A DNA stretch of 58,398 nucleotides. Source: Bigelowiella natans CCMP2755. Lineage: Eukaryota; Cercozoa; Chlorarachniophyceae. Below the pieces are notes generated by a model, which saw only the letters and a program-made list of their open reading frames with translations, ran no database searches and was not told where the DNA came from. Both the position numbers and the translations under genes were made by a program. The stretch spans positions 1-58,398 of the forward strand of contig ADNK01001539.1 in the NCBI GenBank assembly GCA_000320545.1. Reading direction: 5' to 3'. Shown here in pieces: positions 58,242-58,398 of this stretch (position 1 is the first letter of the stretch; each line of letters opens with the position of its first letter).

Positions 58242-58398
58242 CGTGTGCGCGTGTATTTATAGAGCACACACACAGTGTGTGAGAGAGAGAGATGCGGATG
58301 GGTAAAGAGAGTGAGACAGAGTGCGGGTAGACAAGTGAGAAAGATTTATGTATATGTGTATATCGCGATCGCGCGCGCGCGCGCGCGCGCGCGTGCGT
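56446..58398 (-). CDS. NOP4: NOP4/RBM28-like RRM protein, 3' part
   Basis: NOP4 (yeast) and RBM28 (animals) are nucleolar proteins with several RRM domains needed for 60S ribosomal subunit assembly. The gene runs off the right edge, so its 5' part is missing. Exons in phase: 57969-57911, 57595-57520, 57414-57361, 57250-57147, 56959-56921, 56662-56446 (TAG at 56446). They encode the last RRM: linker MSEADQQKRH, RNP2 TRLIIRNLPRSM, RRWAPKSNPKIVHAKV, RNP1 RGVGFVEFDGYADT, LNNHPNAGHGF, then the family-typical SRPIVEFAVEDSRKV. The tail is Arg/Glu-rich (ARRRRRVAERRARIEAVR) and ends MLRDRE, much shorter than the Lys-rich tail of RBM28. Further upstream readings at about 58040-58190 (GKKKIRETIPMRNDRLLK; MHFDAEVHGAIMRDRKRF) may be exons but are not joined. 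One intron carries TTAGGG-type repeats. Confidence 0.8.
56746..56826. repeat. (TG)n tract with CG end in an RRM-gene intron
   Basis: TGTGAG units pass into TG and end in CGCGCGCG, followed by GA-rich DNA to about 56870, all within the intron 56663-56920. Confidence 0.9.
57108..57126 (+). repeat. Three TTAGGG telomere-type units
   Basis: GGGTTAGGGTTAGGGTTAG, an interstitial telomere-like array in the intron 56960-57146 of the RRM gene. TTAGGG is the telomere repeat of many eukaryotes, including animals, fungi and several protist groups. Confidence 0.9.
58196..58398. repeat. (TA)n-(TG)n and terminal (GC)n tracts
   Basis: A TA tract into a TG tract at about 58196-58242, a GA-rich piece at about 58280-58330, and a GC dinucleotide run at about 58364-58393 that continues to the window end as GCGTGCGT. 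Long alternating GC DNA is a strong Z-DNA former. Confidence 0.9.

Noticed and set aside
1-58398. CRISPR arrays, tRNA or rRNA genes, bacterial operons
   Set aside because: No regularly spaced direct repeats with unique spacers, no tRNA B-box in a cloverleaf context and no rRNA-like sequence were seen; gene structure is eukaryotic.

Overview
The window is nuclear DNA of a microbial eukaryote. Genes are split by many GT-AG introns, two introns look like GC-AG, simple-sequence repeats are dense, and three TTAGGG-type repeats occur. The gene set (DOCK exchange factor, REJ/GPS receptor, short PAH protein, T-synthase-like galactosyltransferase, NOP4/RBM28-like RRM protein, G6PD) fits an amoeboid or flagellate protist, possibly an alga of the SAR group. 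The taxon is a guess. All gene models below were joined by eye from splice sites and reading phase; no RNA or database search was available.

Layout: 1-3050 no certain gene; 3051-7092 (+) single-pass membrane protein with a C-terminal PGVSPG-type domain; 7.7-8.8 kb CTAG-rich spacer; 8953-18374 (-) one giant gene that joins 20 'VTWG' repeats to a REJ-GPS-multi-TM-PDZ polycystin-like receptor; 20919-22414 (-) unknown multi-TM protein; 23.3-23.7 kb two retroelement 3' ends; 24262-25604 (-) cysteine-rich, claudin-like protein; 25876-26173 (+) Ser/Arg-rich partial gene; 27417-31851 (+) glucose-6-phosphate dehydrogenase without a recognisable C-terminus; 32257-33234 (+) EF-hand exons; 33.5-34.3 kb CTAG-rich spacer; 34439-41800 (-) DOCK-family exchange factor; 42355-43324 (+) short SIN3-like protein with two PAH domains; 46782-50290 (-) GT31 core-1 galactosyltransferase-like enzyme in 14 exons; 50590-51333 (+) 3' end of a non-LTR retrotransposon; 52612-53887 (-) secreted coiled-coil protein; 53912-54825 (-) leucine-rich-repeat protein; 56446-58398 (-) NOP4/RBM28-like RRM protein running off the right edge.

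Two kinds of chromatin-scale texture alternate. Blocks at about 3-7, 27-33, 44-50 and 56-58 kb have GC-richer exons, longer introns (often 100-580 nt) and many microsatellites. Blocks at about 9-26, 34-43 and 52-55 kb have AT-richer exons, very short introns (mostly 49-100 nt) and few microsatellites. Most changes between the two kinds fall in gene-free spacers full of CTAG/GCTAGC. Nothing suggests an operon; the genes look functionally unrelated (cell-surface sensing, glycosylation, cytoskeletal signalling, transcription, ribosome biogenesis, NADPH supply).
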